Assembly: GCA_003211755.1 (NCBI GenBank) | Contig: QCRS01000008.1 | Coordinates: 1 to 35,693 of the forward strand | From: Prochlorococcus sp. AG-463-F15 | GTDB taxonomy: Bacteria > Cyanobacteriota > Cyanobacteriia > PCC-6307 > Cyanobiaceae | Direction: 5' to 3' | Length of the DNA: 35,693 bases | Shown here: positions 16,798-27,262 of the stretch, piece by piece | Layout of the letters: the number at the start of each line of letters is the position of its first letter | Numbering within the stretch: position 1 is the first letter of the stretch | The notes under the pieces: model-generated | Databases searched by the model: none | The model's input: the letters and a program-made list of their open reading frames with translations, nothing else | What the model was told of the DNA's origin: nothing | Program-made: the position numbers and the translations under genes

Positions 16798-19700
16798 TCA
16801 AGAGGCTACTTTTTCTAGAACCGTTATGCCTAACTTTTCCTTTTCACTTGGAGGTACAAGCATCTTAAACCTCTTCTTCCATAAGATCCAATCAGAAAGA
16901 ATTTCCTTGGCTTTTTGACTTTGAGTGTGATGATAATGTGATTTTACAAGTGTTTGAAGAATGTTTTCTTGATATTCATTAGAGAGCTGATGAATTTGAA
17001 CAATTTCTTTGTTGATTCGATCAATTACCTCGTTATTTTCATCAAGTAGGAATGTCACTCCACCTGTCATTCCTGCGCCTACATTGCGACCTGTGGAACC
17101 TAATATGACGATGACACCGCCAGTCATGTATTCGCAACAATGGTCACCTGTTCCTTCGATAACGGCTGTCACTCCACTGTTGCGAACAGCGAAACGTTCA
17201 CCTGCTCTTCCAAGGGCAAATAGTTCTCCGCCAGTAGCACCATATAGACATGTATTGCCCAGTATTACTTGATTCCTAATTTCTTGATTGTTTGATGGAG
17301 GGACAATTATTAAGCGACCACCATTTATACCTTTTCCTACATAATCATTGGCTTCACCAACGAGACGAATATTCATACCTTGAATAACAAAAGCCCCGAA
17401 GCTCTGACCAGCAGATCCGGAAAAAGTGAAGTCAAGTTGGCCTTTAAATCCTTTGTTGCCATGCCGCTCTGCGATCTCGCCAGAAATTCGAGCACATACA
17501 CTGCGATCAGTGTTTTGGATGTTTATTGTTTTAGCGGCTTTGCCATGGCTATGAATTGCTGCAATTAGTTCGGGATCATTGAGAAGTTGTTTTTCGAGAA
17601 CTTCGCCATTCCCATGAGCGCTGGTTTCATGACATAGCCATGATCTATCTTCTGCTTCTTTTATTGGTTTTAGAAGGCAGGAGAGATCAATTGCATTGGT
17701 TTTTGCCAGTTTGACTTTTCTTGGTTCCAGTAAATCTGTACGACCAATTAGGTCTTCAAGACGGCTCACACCAAGAGTGCTCATTAGTTGACGTACTTCC
17801 TCAGCAATGAAAATAAAAAAGTTCACAACATGCTCTGGGGTTCCAGGAAAACGTTTGCGTAAAGCTTCTTGTTGAGTTGCCACTCCTACCGGACACTTGT
17901 TGGTATGACATACCCGAGCCATGATGCATCCTTCCGCGATCATGGCTACTGAGCCAAATCCATATTCCTCAGCACCAAGCAATGCTGCTATTACTACGTC
18001 CCAGCCAGTTTTTAAGCCGCCATCAGCTCGAAGTAAAACACGATCACGCAAACCATTCTCAAGCAGTGAGCGATGTACTTCGCTGAGCCCTAATTCCCAG
18101 GGACTGCCTGCATGTTTTATTGAACTCAGTGGAGAGGCACCAGTACCTCCGTCATGGCCGGAAATTTGGATTACATCAGCATTTGCCTTGGCTACTCCTG
18201 CAGCAATAGTTCCGATGCCGATTTCAGCTACTAATTTGACGCTGACTTTTGCGGTTGGGTGAACTTGATGCAGATCATGAATTAATTGAGCTAAATCTTC
18301 AATTGAATAGATGTCGTGGTGCGGTGGAGGTGAAATAAGCGCAACCCCAGGCTTGCTATTCCGTAATTTCGCTATATATCGATCTACCTTTGGACCAGGT
18401 AGCTGGCCTCCTTCTCCAGGCTTTGCTCCTTGTGCAACTTTTATCTCAAGTTGCTTTCCACTGCGAAGATACTCAGGGGTTACGCCAAAGCGTCCTGAAG
18501 CAATTTGTTTGATTGCAGAGCAAGCAGTATCACCATTTCTTAGTCCCTTAATTGTGGGCAATGTTGCTGAGCGACTATCTGCATTTACGTCATCAAGGAT
18601 TTTGAAACGTGCAGGATCTTCCCCTCCTTCGCCGCTATTGCTTTTGCCGCCAATTCGATTCATTGCCACTGCGAGGACTTCATGAGCTTCTCTAGAGAGT
18701 GCTCCAAGACTCATGCCACCAGTGCAAAAACGTTTGCAAATATTTTCTACACTTTCCACTTGATCTAATGGGATAGGTTTTATTGCTTTTCGCAGGTTTA
18801 GTAAATCGCGTAGAGAAGTTGAAGGCCTATTTTCTAGCAAGGTTTGATATGTTGAAAAGTGGTTATAACCTGGCCCAGCTTTTACTGCCTTGTGAAGGGC
18901 TTTAGACATTTCAGGAGTGTTGAGATGAAACTCTCCACCACTTCGATATTGAACGAACCCCATAAATTCCAACTTATTGCGATCTAGTTCTGGAAATGCC
19001 TTGGTATGGAAGGTAATTGTCTCGCTAGCTAATTCTTGAAGGCTTAGGCCTGCCACTCTGCTAGTGGTGCCTTTAAAAGCTAAATCAATCAGATCAGCTC
19101 CAATGCCGATGGCCTCAAAAATCTGAGCACCGTGGTAACTAGCTAGTAGTGATATTCCAATTTTGGAGAGGATCTTACGTACTCCATCTTCAAGGGCCTT
19201 GCGCAAGTTGGCTTGTGCCTCGCAAATGTTCAGGTTTGTGAGTTTGCCAGTTTCAATAAGCTTTTGAGTTCTTGGATGTTTCCACCAATGTCTTGTTGTT
19301 TCCCAAGTTAGCCAAGGACACACCGCGCTTGCCCCGTAACCGATCAGACATGCCATATGGTGAGTGCTCCAGCACTGTGCTGTATCAACAACTATTGAGG
19401 CATTAAGTCGTAAGCCTTGCTTAAGCAGATGGTGATGAACTGCCCCAACTGCTAATAAAGGTGGAATGTAGCTATTGCTTGCATTGACTCCTCTATCAGA
19501 CAGCACCAAGATTTGCATGCCATTGCGAACTGCATCCTCAGCTTCAAGACATAGGGAGTTGACTTTCTGGGCTAGCCCTGAGGGCCCATCACAAATTGGG
19601 AGCAATGTAGAAAGAGTTTTCGCGCTGAGGCCTTGGTGAACTAACTGGTGAAGTTCAGCTTCATTAAGAACAGGAGTTTGGAGGTGAATTACAGAAGCTG

Positions 19701-21381
19701 CACTGGATTTAGGTAATAAAGGTGATCCACGTTTGCCCAAATGCATTTCTAGACTCATTACAAGCTTTTCGCGTAATGGGTCTATAGGTGGGTTGGTTAC
19801 CTGCGCAAATCTTTGTTTGAAGTAGTCGTAAAGCAGATGAGGTTTTCCAGAAAGGATTGCTAGAGGTATGTCATCGCCCATACAGAAGGTAGGTTCCTTG
19901 GCCCCTCCAGCCATTGCATCGATGATCAAGTCGAAGTCTTCAGAGGAGAAGCCAAAGGTTGTTTGTTGTTGAAGTAGTTCGAAACTTCCTAGCTTTGTTT
20001 TCTCTTCCCATGCTTGTGGAAGGAGAGCTTTCCTATTTTGAGTTAGCCAATTTTGATAAGGATTGCGTCTGGCTGCTTCTTTTTTAACGTCCCAATTTCG
20101 AAGAATTCGACCTTTCTCAAGATCAACAGCAAGCATTTGGCCAGGACCTAGGCGTCCTTTTTCAATTATTCGACTCTCTTCAAGTTCAACGACACCAGTT
20201 TCAGAACCCATAATCACAAAACCATCCTTTGTTATGCAATAACGGGCGGGACGCAAACCGTTTCGATCAAGTGTTGCTCCAACAGAGCAACCATCTGAAA
20301 AGACAAGTAATGCTGGTCCATCCCAAGCTTCTTGAGTACATGCAGAAAATTCGTAGAAAGCTTGTATTTCTGGTTGTTCTTTTAGTTCTGGTTGCTCGCG
20401 AAATGCTTCTGGGACTAGGGTTAGAAGACTTTCGGTAATAGGGCGACCACTTCGGACTAGCAGCTCTAAAGTTGCATCAAGGTTTGCAGAATCACTAAAG
20501 GAAGGATTCACGACTGGTTTCAAATCTGCTGCTTTTTCCCCCCAGACTTCATCAAGGTTGACTTCCGTCGCTTTTGCCCAATTGAGATTTCCTAGAAGCG
20601 TATTGATTTCACCGTTATGTCCTAATAGACGCATTGGTTGAGCTAATGGCCAGCGAGGAAGAGTATTTGTGCTGAATCGGCGATGATAAACAGCAAATGC
20701 AATTTCGAAGCGCGGGTCTCTTAGATCTGAATAGAAGGCTGATAGGACTTCAGATCTGACCATCGCTTTGTAAACAACTGTTCTGCTGCTTAAAGAGGCT
20801 ATATAAAGCTCATTGGAGCTTTCTCCCCAGTTTTGTCTAGCCCGTTCACCAATGCGTCTGCGCAATCGAAATAACTCAGCCTCTAACCCATTGCCTGTTT
20901 TTGATCCTTCGACTAACCATTGCTCGATAAATGGTGCTGTATCACGAGCAAGAGGCCCTAAGACTGAACTATCGATTGGTACTACTCGCCACCCCCTTGA
21001 GTTGAGTCCTATGGCTTTTGCTTCTTGTTCACAAAAATGTTTGGCTTGACTTCTGAGGGAAGGATCACGAGGCATAAAAATCATGCCCAGGCCAGTTGAT
21101 TCGCTTTTGGTATTAGCTCCTTGCCAAATCTGCTTTAAATAATTCCAAGGAATCGCGCAAAGGATGCCTGCCCCGTCGCCAGAATCACTATCACCCCCAC
21201 AGCCACCTCTGTGCTCCATGCAGCTCAAGCCGCGCAGAGCTTGTTGGAGAACCCAATTGCTCTGTTCACCTTTTATTTGGGCTAAAAAGCCTACGCCACA
21301 GGAATCCCTCTCTCCAGAGATGGAATTAGGGGCGCTGCTGTCGCAGTAAGGCCAATTAGAACTACGTGGAAGTTGAGACAT
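16798..21381 (-). CDS. gltB: Glutamate synthase, ferredoxin-dependent type (Fd-GOGAT)
   Basis: This enzyme converts glutamine plus 2-oxoglutarate to two glutamates, completing the GS-GOGAT route of ammonia assimilation. The track start is TTG 21468; ATG 21381 (1527 aa) is preferred because it leaves a 27-residue propeptide before the catalytic Cys in RDSCGVGF, the usual layout. Domains in order are class II glutaminase (about 28-420), central domain, FMN-binding synthase domain (GGKSNSGEGGEDPARF, KPGEGGQLPG, SGHDGGTGASP) with 3Fe-4S Cys in CIMARVCHTNKCPVG, and the GXGXG beta-helix (GSAGQSFGAF ... GGVIVILG). Cyanobacteria mostly use ferredoxin as donor (also called glsF), and no gltD-like reductase gene is adjacent; donor choice is inferred. 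It is divergent from the str operon. Confidence 0.95.
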   Translation of the reverse strand: MSQLPRSSNWPYCDSSAPNSISGERDSCGVGFLAQIKGEQSNWVLQQALRGLSCMEHRGGCGGDSDSGDGAGILCAIPWNYLKQIWQGANTKSESTGLGMIFMPRDPSLRSQAKHFCEQEAKAIGLNSRGWRVVPIDSSVLGPLARDTAPFIEQWLVEGSKTGNGLEAELFRLRRRIGERARQNWGESSNELYIASLSSRTVVYKAMVRSEVLSAFYSDLRDPRFEIAFAVYHRRFSTNTLPRWPLAQPMRLLGHNGEINTLLGNLNWAKATEVNLDEVWGEKAADLKPVVNPSFSDSANLDATLELLVRSGRPITESLLTLVPEAFREQPELKEQPEIQAFYEFSACTQEAWDGPALLVFSDGCSVGATLDRNGLRPARYCITKDGFVIMGSETGVVELEESRIIEKGRLGPGQMLAVDLEKGRILRNWDVKKEAARRNPYQNWLTQNRKALLPQAWEEKTKLGSFELLQQQTTFGFSSEDFDLIIDAMAGGAKEPTFCMGDDIPLAILSGKPHLLYDYFKQRFAQVTNPPIDPLREKLVMSLEMHLGKRGSPLLPKSSAASVIHLQTPVLNEAELHQLVHQGLSAKTLSTLLPICDGPSGLAQKVNSLCLEAEDAVRNGMQILVLSDRGVNASNSYIPPLLAVGAVHHHLLKQGLRLNASIVVDTAQCWSTHHMACLIGYGASAVCPWLTWETTRHWWKHPRTQKLIETGKLTNLNICEAQANLRKALEDGVRKILSKIGISLLASYHGAQIFEAIGIGADLIDLAFKGTTSRVAGLSLQELASETITFHTKAFPELDRNKLEFMGFVQYRSGGEFHLNTPEMSKALHKAVKAGPGYNHFSTYQTLLENRPSTSLRDLLNLRKAIKPIPLDQVESVENICKRFCTGGMSLGALSREAHEVLAVAMNRIGGKSNSGEGGEDPARFKILDDVNADSRSATLPTIKGLRNGDTACSAIKQIASGRFGVTPEYLRSGKQLEIKVAQGAKPGEGGQLPGPKVDRYIAKLRNSKPGVALISPPPHHDIYSIEDLAQLIHDLHQVHPTAKVSVKLVAEIGIGTIAAGVAKANADVIQISGHDGGTGASPLSSIKHAGSPWELGLSEVHRSLLENGLRDRVLLRADGGLKTGWDVVIAALLGAEEYGFGSVAMIAEGCIMARVCHTNKCPVGVATQQEALRKRFPGTPEHVVNFFIFIAEEVRQLMSTLGVSRLEDLIGRTDLLEPRKVKLAKTNAIDLSCLLKPIKEAEDRSWLCHETSAHGNGEVLEKQLLNDPELIAAIHSHGKAAKTINIQNTDRSVCARISGEIAERHGNKGFKGQLDFTFSGSAGQSFGAFVIQGMNIRLVGEANDYVGKGINGGRLIIVPPSNNQEIRNQVILGNTCLYGATGGELFALGRAGERFAVRNSGVTAVIEGTGDHCCEYMTGGVIVILGSTGRNVGAGMTGGVTFLLDENNEVIDRINKEIVQIHQLSNEYQENILQTLVKSHYHHTQSQKAKEILSDWILWKKRFKMLVPPSEKEKLGITVLEKVAS

Positions 21382-21766
21382 AAACTTCAACCGAATTCTT
21401 TCCTGACGCCGAAGCGAATGGGAAGCAGTGGAAGGGGCAATTAATAATCCTAGAGAGGAATCTCCCAATAATTGAATAGGCAGAGCTAAGGATGTTGTAA
21501 GTAATCCATCTGAGATTCAATATTTCTATAGCTGAACTAGAGCGCAAAGGGGATTGTTGCTTGTAATGGCTTTGCATCTTTCGAAGAACATTCCTTTGCA
21601 TTCAGAAGTATCGGTTTAAATAAGTTCCTTTTTTGTTCCAATAGTTGGCTTTTTGGATTGATGGTTTTTGCTTAGTTAACTGGTCCACTTGGTGCTTGGT
21701 CAGGCGAACCAGTAATGTGTTGGATTATGGAGTTAGGTCGGATCTCCGGCCAAATGTTGATAGTCG
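21382..21766. other. Divergent intergenic region between gltB and rpsL
   Basis: This 385-bp gap should contain the promoters of gltB (minus) and the str operon (plus). I see no convincing ORF (the 79-aa minus ORF has no coding character), no tRNA and no strong hairpin. AT-rich hexamers occur but I could not choose a promoter with confidence. An NtcA-type site (GTA-N8-TAC) would be expected for gltB, but I did not find a clear one by eye. Confidence 0.5.
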
Positions 21767-22141
21767 ATGCCAACCATCCAACAGTTAATTCGTACTGAGC
21801 GTCAGCGCCTTACGCGTAAAACCAAATCACCAGCTTTGCGTGCTTGTCCTGAACGTAGAGGAGTTTGTACGAGGGTTTACACCTCTACCCCGAAAAAACC
21901 AAATTCGGCGTTACGCAAAGTTGCGCGTGTTCGCTTAACTTCAGGTTTCGAAGTTACTGCTTATATCCCTGGGATTGGTCACAATTTGCAAGAACACTCT
22001 GTTGTTTTGCTACGAGGAGGAAGAGTCAAAGACTTGCCAGGGGTTCGTTACCACATAATCCGGGGAACTCTCGATACAGCAGGTGTAAAAGATCGTCGTC
22101 AGGCACGCTCCAAGTACGGCGCAAAAGCCCCCAAAGAATAG
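21767..22141 (+). CDS. rpsL: 30S ribosomal protein S12
   Basis: S12 sits at the decoding centre of the small subunit and controls accuracy. The 124-aa product begins [15 protein letters not shown]. It has the conserved [17 protein letters not shown] and [17 protein letters not shown] loops, with Lys present at the positions where streptomycin resistance substitutions occur in other bacteria, so it looks wild type. It is the first gene of the str operon (rpsL-rpsG-fusA-tuf-rpsJ), with 52 bases to rpsG. Confidence 0.98.
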   Translation: MPTIQQLIRTERQRLTRKTKSPALRACPERRGVCTRVYTSTPKKPNSALRKVARVRLTSGFEVTAYIPGIGHNLQEHSVVLLRGGRVKDLPGVRYHIIRGTLDTAGVKDRRQARSKYGAKAPKE

Positions 22142-22193
22142 AAGATTGAAAACTACTCTTCTTTTAGTTCATTTCATTTAATCCTGACTCTTT

Positions 22194-22664
22194 ATGTCTC
22201 GTCGTAACGCTGCAGAGAAACGTCCGGTTCTTCCTGATCCTCAGTTCAACAGTCGATTGGCCACCATGATGGTTGCCAGATTGATGAAACATGGTAAAAA
22301 ATCTACAGCCCAAAGAATTTTGTCTGAAGCTTTTGGATTAATAAATGAGAGGACAGGAAACGATCCTATTGAGCTTTTTGAAACAGCAATTAAAAATGCA
22401 ACTCCACTTGTTGAAGTAAGGGCCAGAAGGGTTGGTGGAGCGACTTATCAGGTTCCCATGGAGGTTCGTCAGGAGCGTGGAACTGCAATGGCACTTCGTT
22501 GGTTAGTTAATTTCTCAAGGTCAAGAAATGGTCGCAGTATGGCTCAAAAGCTTGCTGCTGAACTTATGGATGCCGCTAATGAGTCTGGAAGTGCTGTTCG
22601 CAAACGAGAAGAAACTCATAAGATGGCAGAAGCGAATAAAGCATTTGCTCATTACCGATATTGA
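22194..22664 (+). CDS. rpsG: 30S ribosomal protein S7
   Basis: S7 nucleates assembly of the 30S head and lies at the E site. The 156-aa product is the normal length: [42 protein letters not shown], then [19 protein letters not shown] and a C-terminal [20 protein letters not shown]. It is the second gene of the str operon, with 99 bases before fusA. Confidence 0.98.
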   Translation: MSRRNAAEKRPVLPDPQFNSRLATMMVARLMKHGKKSTAQRILSEAFGLINERTGNDPIELFETAIKNATPLVEVRARRVGGATYQVPMEVRQERGTAMALRWLVNFSRSRNGRSMAQKLAAELMDAANESGSAVRKREETHKMAEANKAFAHYRY

Positions 22665-22763
22665 GAATTTAATTAATCAATTCAGCCATCTTTATCCCTC
22701 AATGGAGGGGGCTGACCTGTAGAGTCACAGCCGCTTTTATTCCCCAATCCCGGAGATTTTCCC

Positions 22764-24839
22764 GTGGCTCGTGCCTTCCCCTTGGAACGCGTCAGAAATA
22801 TAGGAATCGCAGCCCATATTGACGCTGGTAAAACAACTTGTACTGAGCGCATCTTGTTTTATTCAGGTGTAGTTCACAAGATGGGAGAGGTCCATGATGG
22901 AGCTGCTGTAACTGACTGGATGGCGCAGGAAAGAGAAAGGGGAATAACAATTACGGCAGCTGCTATTTCTACAACTTGGCAAGAGCACAGAATTAATATC
23001 ATTGATACTCCAGGTCACGTTGACTTCACTATCGAAGTTGAACGCTCCATGAGAGTGCTTGATGGAGTGATTGCTGTTTTTTGTGCAGTTGGTGGAGTTC
23101 AGCCTCAATCAGAAACTGTGTGGCGTCAGGCTGACCGCTACTCGGTTCCTAGGATGGTGTTTGTGAATAAGATGGATCGAACAGGTGCAGACTTCCTAAA
23201 AGTTTATGGGCAGATCAAGGATCGTTTAAAAGCAAATGCAGCCCCAATTCAATTGCCAATAGGAGCTGAAAATGATTTAAAAGGCATTGTTGATCTTGTT
23301 AGTAATAAGGCCTTTATTTATAAAGATGATCTAGGTAAGGATATTGAGGAGACAGAAATTCCTGCTGACATGAAAGAGCTTGCGGCTGAATGGAGATCTA
23401 AGTTGATGGAGTCTGTTGCTGAAACTGATGAAAATCTTATTGAGACATTCTTAGAAGAAGGTGAACTTAACCAAGAGCAACTTGAGAAAGGAATCCGAGA
23501 AGGGGTTTTAAAGCATGGATTAGTGCCAATGCTTTGTGGATCTGCCTTTAAGAATAAAGGTGTTCAATTACTTCTTGATGCTGTTGTTAATTACCTTCCA
23601 GCTCCTGTAGATGTCCCTCCTATTCAAGGTTTACTTCCTAATGGGAATGAGGCCTTGCGTACATCTGATGACAATGCACCTTTTAGTGCTTTGGCGTTCA
23701 AGGTCATGTCCGATCCTTATGGAAAGTTGACCTTTGTAAGGATGTATTCAGGTGTTCTTTCTAAAGGTAGTTATGTACTTAACTCCACGAAGGATGAAAA
23801 GGAGAGAATATCTCGTTTGATCATTCTTAAGGCTGATGACCGTGAAGAGGTTGATGAGCTTAGAGCAGGAGATCTAGGGGCAGTTCTTGGTTTGAAGAAC
23901 ACCACCACAGGTGACACTTTGTGCACTACTGATGATCCAATCGTTCTGGAGACTCTTTTCATACCAGAACCTGTGATCTCAGTAGCAGTAGAACCCAAGA
24001 CAAAAGGTGATATGGAAAAGCTTTCAAAGGCATTAACTGCCTTGGCAGAAGAAGATCCTACTTTTCGTGTAAGTACTGATCCTGAAACTAATCAAACTGT
24101 CATTGCTGGCATGGGGGAACTACACCTAGAGATTCTGGTTGATCGAATGTTGCGTGAGTTCAAGGTAGAAGCAAATATTGGGGCGCCACAGGTTTCTTAT
24201 AGAGAAACAATTCGTGCAAGCGCATCTGGTGAAGGCAAGTTTGCGAGGCAAACAGGAGGAAAAGGTCAATATGGACATGTTGTTGTTGAAGTTGAACCAG
24301 GAGAGCCAGGAACAGGCTTTGAGTTTGTAAATAAAATTGTTGGTGGTGTTGTTCCTAGGGAATACATCAAACCTGCCGAATCTGGTATGAAGGAAACCTC
24401 AGAGTCTGGGGTGATTGCAGGCTATCCATTGATTGATGTGAAAGTCACACTTGTCGATGGCTCATATCACGATGTTGACTCATCAGAAATGGCTTTTAAA
24501 ATTGCCGGCTCAATGGCATTCAAAGATGGAGTTAGAAAGTGCAACCCTGTACTCCTTGAGCCAATGATGAAGGTCGAAGTCGAGGTCCCAGAGGACTTCC
24601 TTGGCTCCGTAATTGGCGACTTGTCTTCACGCAGAGGACAGGTTGAAGGACAGTCCATCGACGATGGACTGTCTAAAGTAAATGCCAAAGTGCCTCTGGC
24701 TGAAATGTTTGGCTACGCCACTACGCTCCGATCAATGACCCAAGGTCGGGGTATCTTTTCTATGGAGTTCAGCAATTACGAGGAAGTTCCTCGTAATGTG
24801 GCTGAAGCAATTATCTCCAAGAATCAGGGCAATTCCTGA
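22764..24839 (+). CDS. fusA: Translation elongation factor G
   Basis: EF-G is the GTPase that drives ribosomal translocation. The 691-aa product starts at GTG 22764. G motifs: [10 protein letters not shown] (P loop), DTPGHVDF (switch II) and NKMDRTGAD, with the RGITI switch I element. Domain IV carries [19 protein letters not shown] and domain V ends [21 protein letters not shown]. Length fits a canonical EF-G, not EF-G2 or a tetracycline-protection protein. It precedes tuf by 39 bases in the str operon. Confidence 0.98.
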   Translation: MARAFPLERVRNIGIAAHIDAGKTTCTERILFYSGVVHKMGEVHDGAAVTDWMAQERERGITITAAAISTTWQEHRINIIDTPGHVDFTIEVERSMRVLDGVIAVFCAVGGVQPQSETVWRQADRYSVPRMVFVNKMDRTGADFLKVYGQIKDRLKANAAPIQLPIGAENDLKGIVDLVSNKAFIYKDDLGKDIEETEIPADMKELAAEWRSKLMESVAETDENLIETFLEEGELNQEQLEKGIREGVLKHGLVPMLCGSAFKNKGVQLLLDAVVNYLPAPVDVPPIQGLLPNGNEALRTSDDNAPFSALAFKVMSDPYGKLTFVRMYSGVLSKGSYVLNSTKDEKERISRLIILKADDREEVDELRAGDLGAVLGLKNTTTGDTLCTTDDPIVLETLFIPEPVISVAVEPKTKGDMEKLSKALTALAEEDPTFRVSTDPETNQTVIAGMGELHLEILVDRMLREFKVEANIGAPQVSYRETIRASASGEGKFARQTGGKGQYGHVVVEVEPGEPGTGFEFVNKIVGGVVPREYIKPAESGMKETSESGVIAGYPLIDVKVTLVDGSYHDVDSSEMAFKIAGSMAFKDGVRKCNPVLLEPMMKVEVEVPEDFLGSVIGDLSSRRGQVEGQSIDDGLSKVNAKVPLAEMFGYATTLRSMTQGRGIFSMEFSNYEEVPRNVAEAIISKNQGNS

Positions 24840-24878
24840 TCTCTAACACCTCTTTTTTACCCCCGATTCTTTAACACA

Positions 24879-26078
24879 ATGGCCCGCGAGAAGTTTGAGA
24901 GGAACAAGCCTCACGTCAACATCGGTACCATTGGTCATGTTGACCACGGTAAAACCACCCTTACTGCAGCAATTACTAATGTGCTCTCCAAGAAAGGGCA
25001 GGCTAAGGCACAAGATTATGGCGACATAGATGGTGCCCCAGAAGAGCGTGAACGCGGTATCACAATCAATACTGCTCACGTGGAATATGAGACCGATGGT
25101 CGTCACTATGCTCACGTGGATTGTCCTGGTCACGCGGATTATGTGAAAAATATGATTACAGGTGCAGCTCAGATGGACGGAGCAATCATTGTTGTTGCTG
25201 CCACTGATGGTGCAATGGCGCAAACTAAGGAGCACATTCTTTTAGCTAAGCAAGTTGGCGTACCTTCTTTGGTAGTAGCTCTCAACAAATGCGACATGGT
25301 TGATGATGAAGAAATGATTGAACTCGTGGAGATGGAGATTCGAGAGCTCCTTTCTAGTTATGACTTCCCTGGAGATGACATTCCAGTAGTTCAGGTTTCA
25401 GCTCTTAAGGCTTTAGAAGGAGATTCTTCATGGGAAGGCAAGATTGACGAATTGATGTCAGCTGTTGACGAGTCAATCCCTGAACCTGAGAGAGAGGTGG
25501 ACAAACCATTCCTTATGGCTGTTGAGGATGTCTTCTCAATTACTGGCCGTGGAACAGTTGCTACTGGCCGAATTGAGAGAGGAAAAGTCACAGTCGGAGA
25601 AGAGGTGGAAATAGTGGGCATCAAAGATACCCGCTTGACTACTGTTACTGGTGTTGAGATGTTCCGCAAACTTCTTGATGAAGGTATGGCAGGTGACAAC
25701 GTGGGACTATTGCTAAGAGGAATTCAGAAGGAAGATATAGAACGTGGAATGGTGCTTGTTAAAAAAGGCTCAATTACTCCTCATACAAAGTTTGAAGGAG
25801 AAGTTTATGTTCTGAAGAAAGAAGAAGGTGGTCGGCATACTCCTTTCTTTGCTGGATATCGCCCACAGTTCTATATCAGGACAACTGACGTGACAGGTCA
25901 AATAACTGCTTTTACTGCAGATGACGGCAGTAATGTAGAAATGGTTATGCCTGGTGACAGAATTAAAATGACTGGCGAGCTTATTTGTCCAGTCGCTATA
26001 GAGAAGAATATGCGTTTTGCTATCAGAGAAGGTGGTCGTACCATTGGTGCGGGTGTTGTCTCAAAGATTCTCGAGTAG
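24879..26078 (+). CDS. tuf: Translation elongation factor Tu
   Basis: EF-Tu delivers aminoacyl-tRNA to the ribosome as a GTP complex. The product is 399 aa: [18 protein letters not shown] (P loop), [12 protein letters not shown] (switch I), [23 protein letters not shown] (switch II) and [10 protein letters not shown]. Domain 2 carries [17 protein letters not shown] and domain 3 ends [16 protein letters not shown]. Codons are more regular and GC-richer than in neighbouring accessory genes, as expected for a highly expressed gene. It is followed by a 136-bp gap with a hairpin before rpsJ. Confidence 0.98.
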   Translation: MAREKFERNKPHVNIGTIGHVDHGKTTLTAAITNVLSKKGQAKAQDYGDIDGAPEERERGITINTAHVEYETDGRHYAHVDCPGHADYVKNMITGAAQMDGAIIVVAATDGAMAQTKEHILLAKQVGVPSLVVALNKCDMVDDEEMIELVEMEIRELLSSYDFPGDDIPVVQVSALKALEGDSSWEGKIDELMSAVDESIPEPEREVDKPFLMAVEDVFSITGRGTVATGRIERGKVTVGEEVEIVGIKDTRLTTVTGVEMFRKLLDEGMAGDNVGLLLRGIQKEDIERGMVLVKKGSITPHTKFEGEVYVLKKEEGGRHTPFFAGYRPQFYIRTTDVTGQITAFTADDGSNVEMVMPGDRIKMTGELICPVAIEKNMRFAIREGGRTIGAGVVSKILE

Positions 26079-26090
26079 TTTGCAGGTGGG

Positions 26091-26116
26091 GATGGCTAGA
26101 TTTTTCACTAGTCATC
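26091..26116 (+). promoter_or_regulatory. Hairpin between tuf and rpsJ
   Basis: GATGGCTAG pairs with CTAGTCATC (one G-T pair) around an 8-base loop, 12 bases after the tuf stop. It has no T run immediately after it, so it is more likely a processing or stability element than a full terminator. It could let rpsJ be expressed at a lower level than tuf. Confidence 0.4.
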
Positions 26117-26214
26117 CTCTAGTCTGAATTCTGGGGCAAATAAATTTTGCCGCACTGCAAACGAACCTTGAAAATCAATCTTAAAAACCTTTAAGGGAAC
26201 AAACAGGAATTTTT

Positions 26215-26535
26215 ATGTCTACGGCAATTGCTCAGCAAAAGATACGTATCCGCCTTAAAGCTTTTGACAGGCGTATGCTCGATCTCTCCTGTGAAAAAAT
26301 CATAGAGACCGCAGATAACACATCTGCCACGGCAATCGGCCCTATTCCATTGCCTACCAAAAGAAAGATTTATTGCGTACTTCGTTCCCCCCACGTTGAT
26401 AAAGATTCAAGGGAGCATTTTGAAACTCGTACTCATAGACGGATTATTGATATTTACAGCCCTTCTGCGAAGACCATCGATGCGTTAATGAAGCTAGATC
26501 TTCCAAGTGGAGTTGATATTGAAGTTAAGCTCTGA
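26215..26535 (+). CDS. rpsJ: 30S ribosomal protein S10
   Basis: S10 is a 30S head protein that also acts in transcription antitermination (NusE). The product is 106 aa: [15 protein letters not shown], the [42 protein letters not shown] core, and a C-terminal [11 protein letters not shown]. In cyanobacteria rpsJ follows tuf in the str operon rather than heading the S10 operon, as seen here. Next gene after 64 bases. Confidence 0.98.
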   Translation: MSTAIAQQKIRIRLKAFDRRMLDLSCEKIIETADNTSATAIGPIPLPTKRKIYCVLRSPHVDKDSREHFETRTHRRIIDIYSPSAKTIDALMKLDLPSGVDIEVKL

Positions 26536-26599
26536 TGCTTTCACTACTACCAACTCAACATAAGTTCTCTAGGATTTAGTTCTGTTTGGGAAGATTCCC

Positions 26600-27262
26600 G
26601 TGACCGATCTGGCAGTCAGGGAGTTGCCACTTTTTCCATTACCGGATGTAGTGCTCTTCCCTCAGGAAGTTTTGCCACTTCATATATTCGAGTCTCGCTA
26701 CAGGATTATGTTGCGGAGTGTTTTGGAACGTGATAGCCGTTTTGGTGTTGTTCGTTGGGATCCAGTAACTAAGACAATGTCAGATGTGGGATGTTGTGCA
26801 GAGATCATTAAATGCCATACATCTGAAGATGGTCGCAGCAATATCATCACTCTCGGTCAGCAAAGATTCCGAGTACTTGAGATAATTAGAGAAGCACCCT
26901 TTCTCACTGCAATGGTTAGTTGGATAGAGGATGAAGAAGTTAAAAATCCAGATGAATTGAATCAGTTATCTGATTCGGTTTTAATAGCTCTCCAAGATGT
27001 GGTGTCCCTGACAGGTAAATTGCGAGATTCCGAGACAGTTTTACCTGATGACTTACCCGATCTACCAAGAGAACTTTCATTTTGGATTGGCGCACATTTA
27101 GCAGGACCGGTTGCTAAAGAACAACAGAATTTACTAGAAATTAGTAACACCCTTGATCGGTTAAAACGTGAATATGAGATGCTTGACAATACTCGCAGAC
27201 AGCTTGCTGCAAGAACAGTAATCAAAGAAACTTTGTCAAATGTAGATCAGGCAAATAGTTAA
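26600..27262 (+). CDS. Lon N-terminal (LAN/substrate-binding) domain protein
   Basis: This 220-aa protein, from GTG 26600, consists of the Lon protease N-terminal domain alone: VRELPLFPLPDVVLFPQEVLPLHIFESRYRIMLRSVLERDSRFGVV near the start, a beta-rich middle (GRSNIITLGQQRFRVLEI) and a helical C-terminal half. There is no AAA+ module and no Ser-Lys protease domain. Stand-alone proteins of this kind are conserved in cyanobacteria and are presumed to bind unfolded or specific proteins; the partner is unknown. The stop TAA overlaps the ATG of the next gene (TAATG), so the two are probably translationally coupled and co-transcribed with the str operon. Confidence 0.9.
   Translation: MTDLAVRELPLFPLPDVVLFPQEVLPLHIFESRYRIMLRSVLERDSRFGVVRWDPVTKTMSDVGCCAEIIKCHTSEDGRSNIITLGQQRFRVLEIIREAPFLTAMVSWIEDEEVKNPDELNQLSDSVLIALQDVVSLTGKLRDSETVLPDDLPDLPRELSFWIGAHLAGPVAKEQQNLLEISNTLDRLKREYEMLDNTRRQLAARTVIKETLSNVDQANS

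Noticed and set aside
21362-21601. 79-aa minus-strand ORF upstream of gltB (and the TTG extension of gltB to 21468)
   Set aside because: Composition is not protein-like and it overlaps the gltB leader. ATG 21381 gives the expected propeptide length before the catalytic Cys.
25391-25699. 102-aa minus-strand ORF opposite tuf, and similar long shadows in fusA and gltB
   Set aside because: Low-complexity Ser/Thr/Arg composition is the mirror of the codon bias of the real genes.
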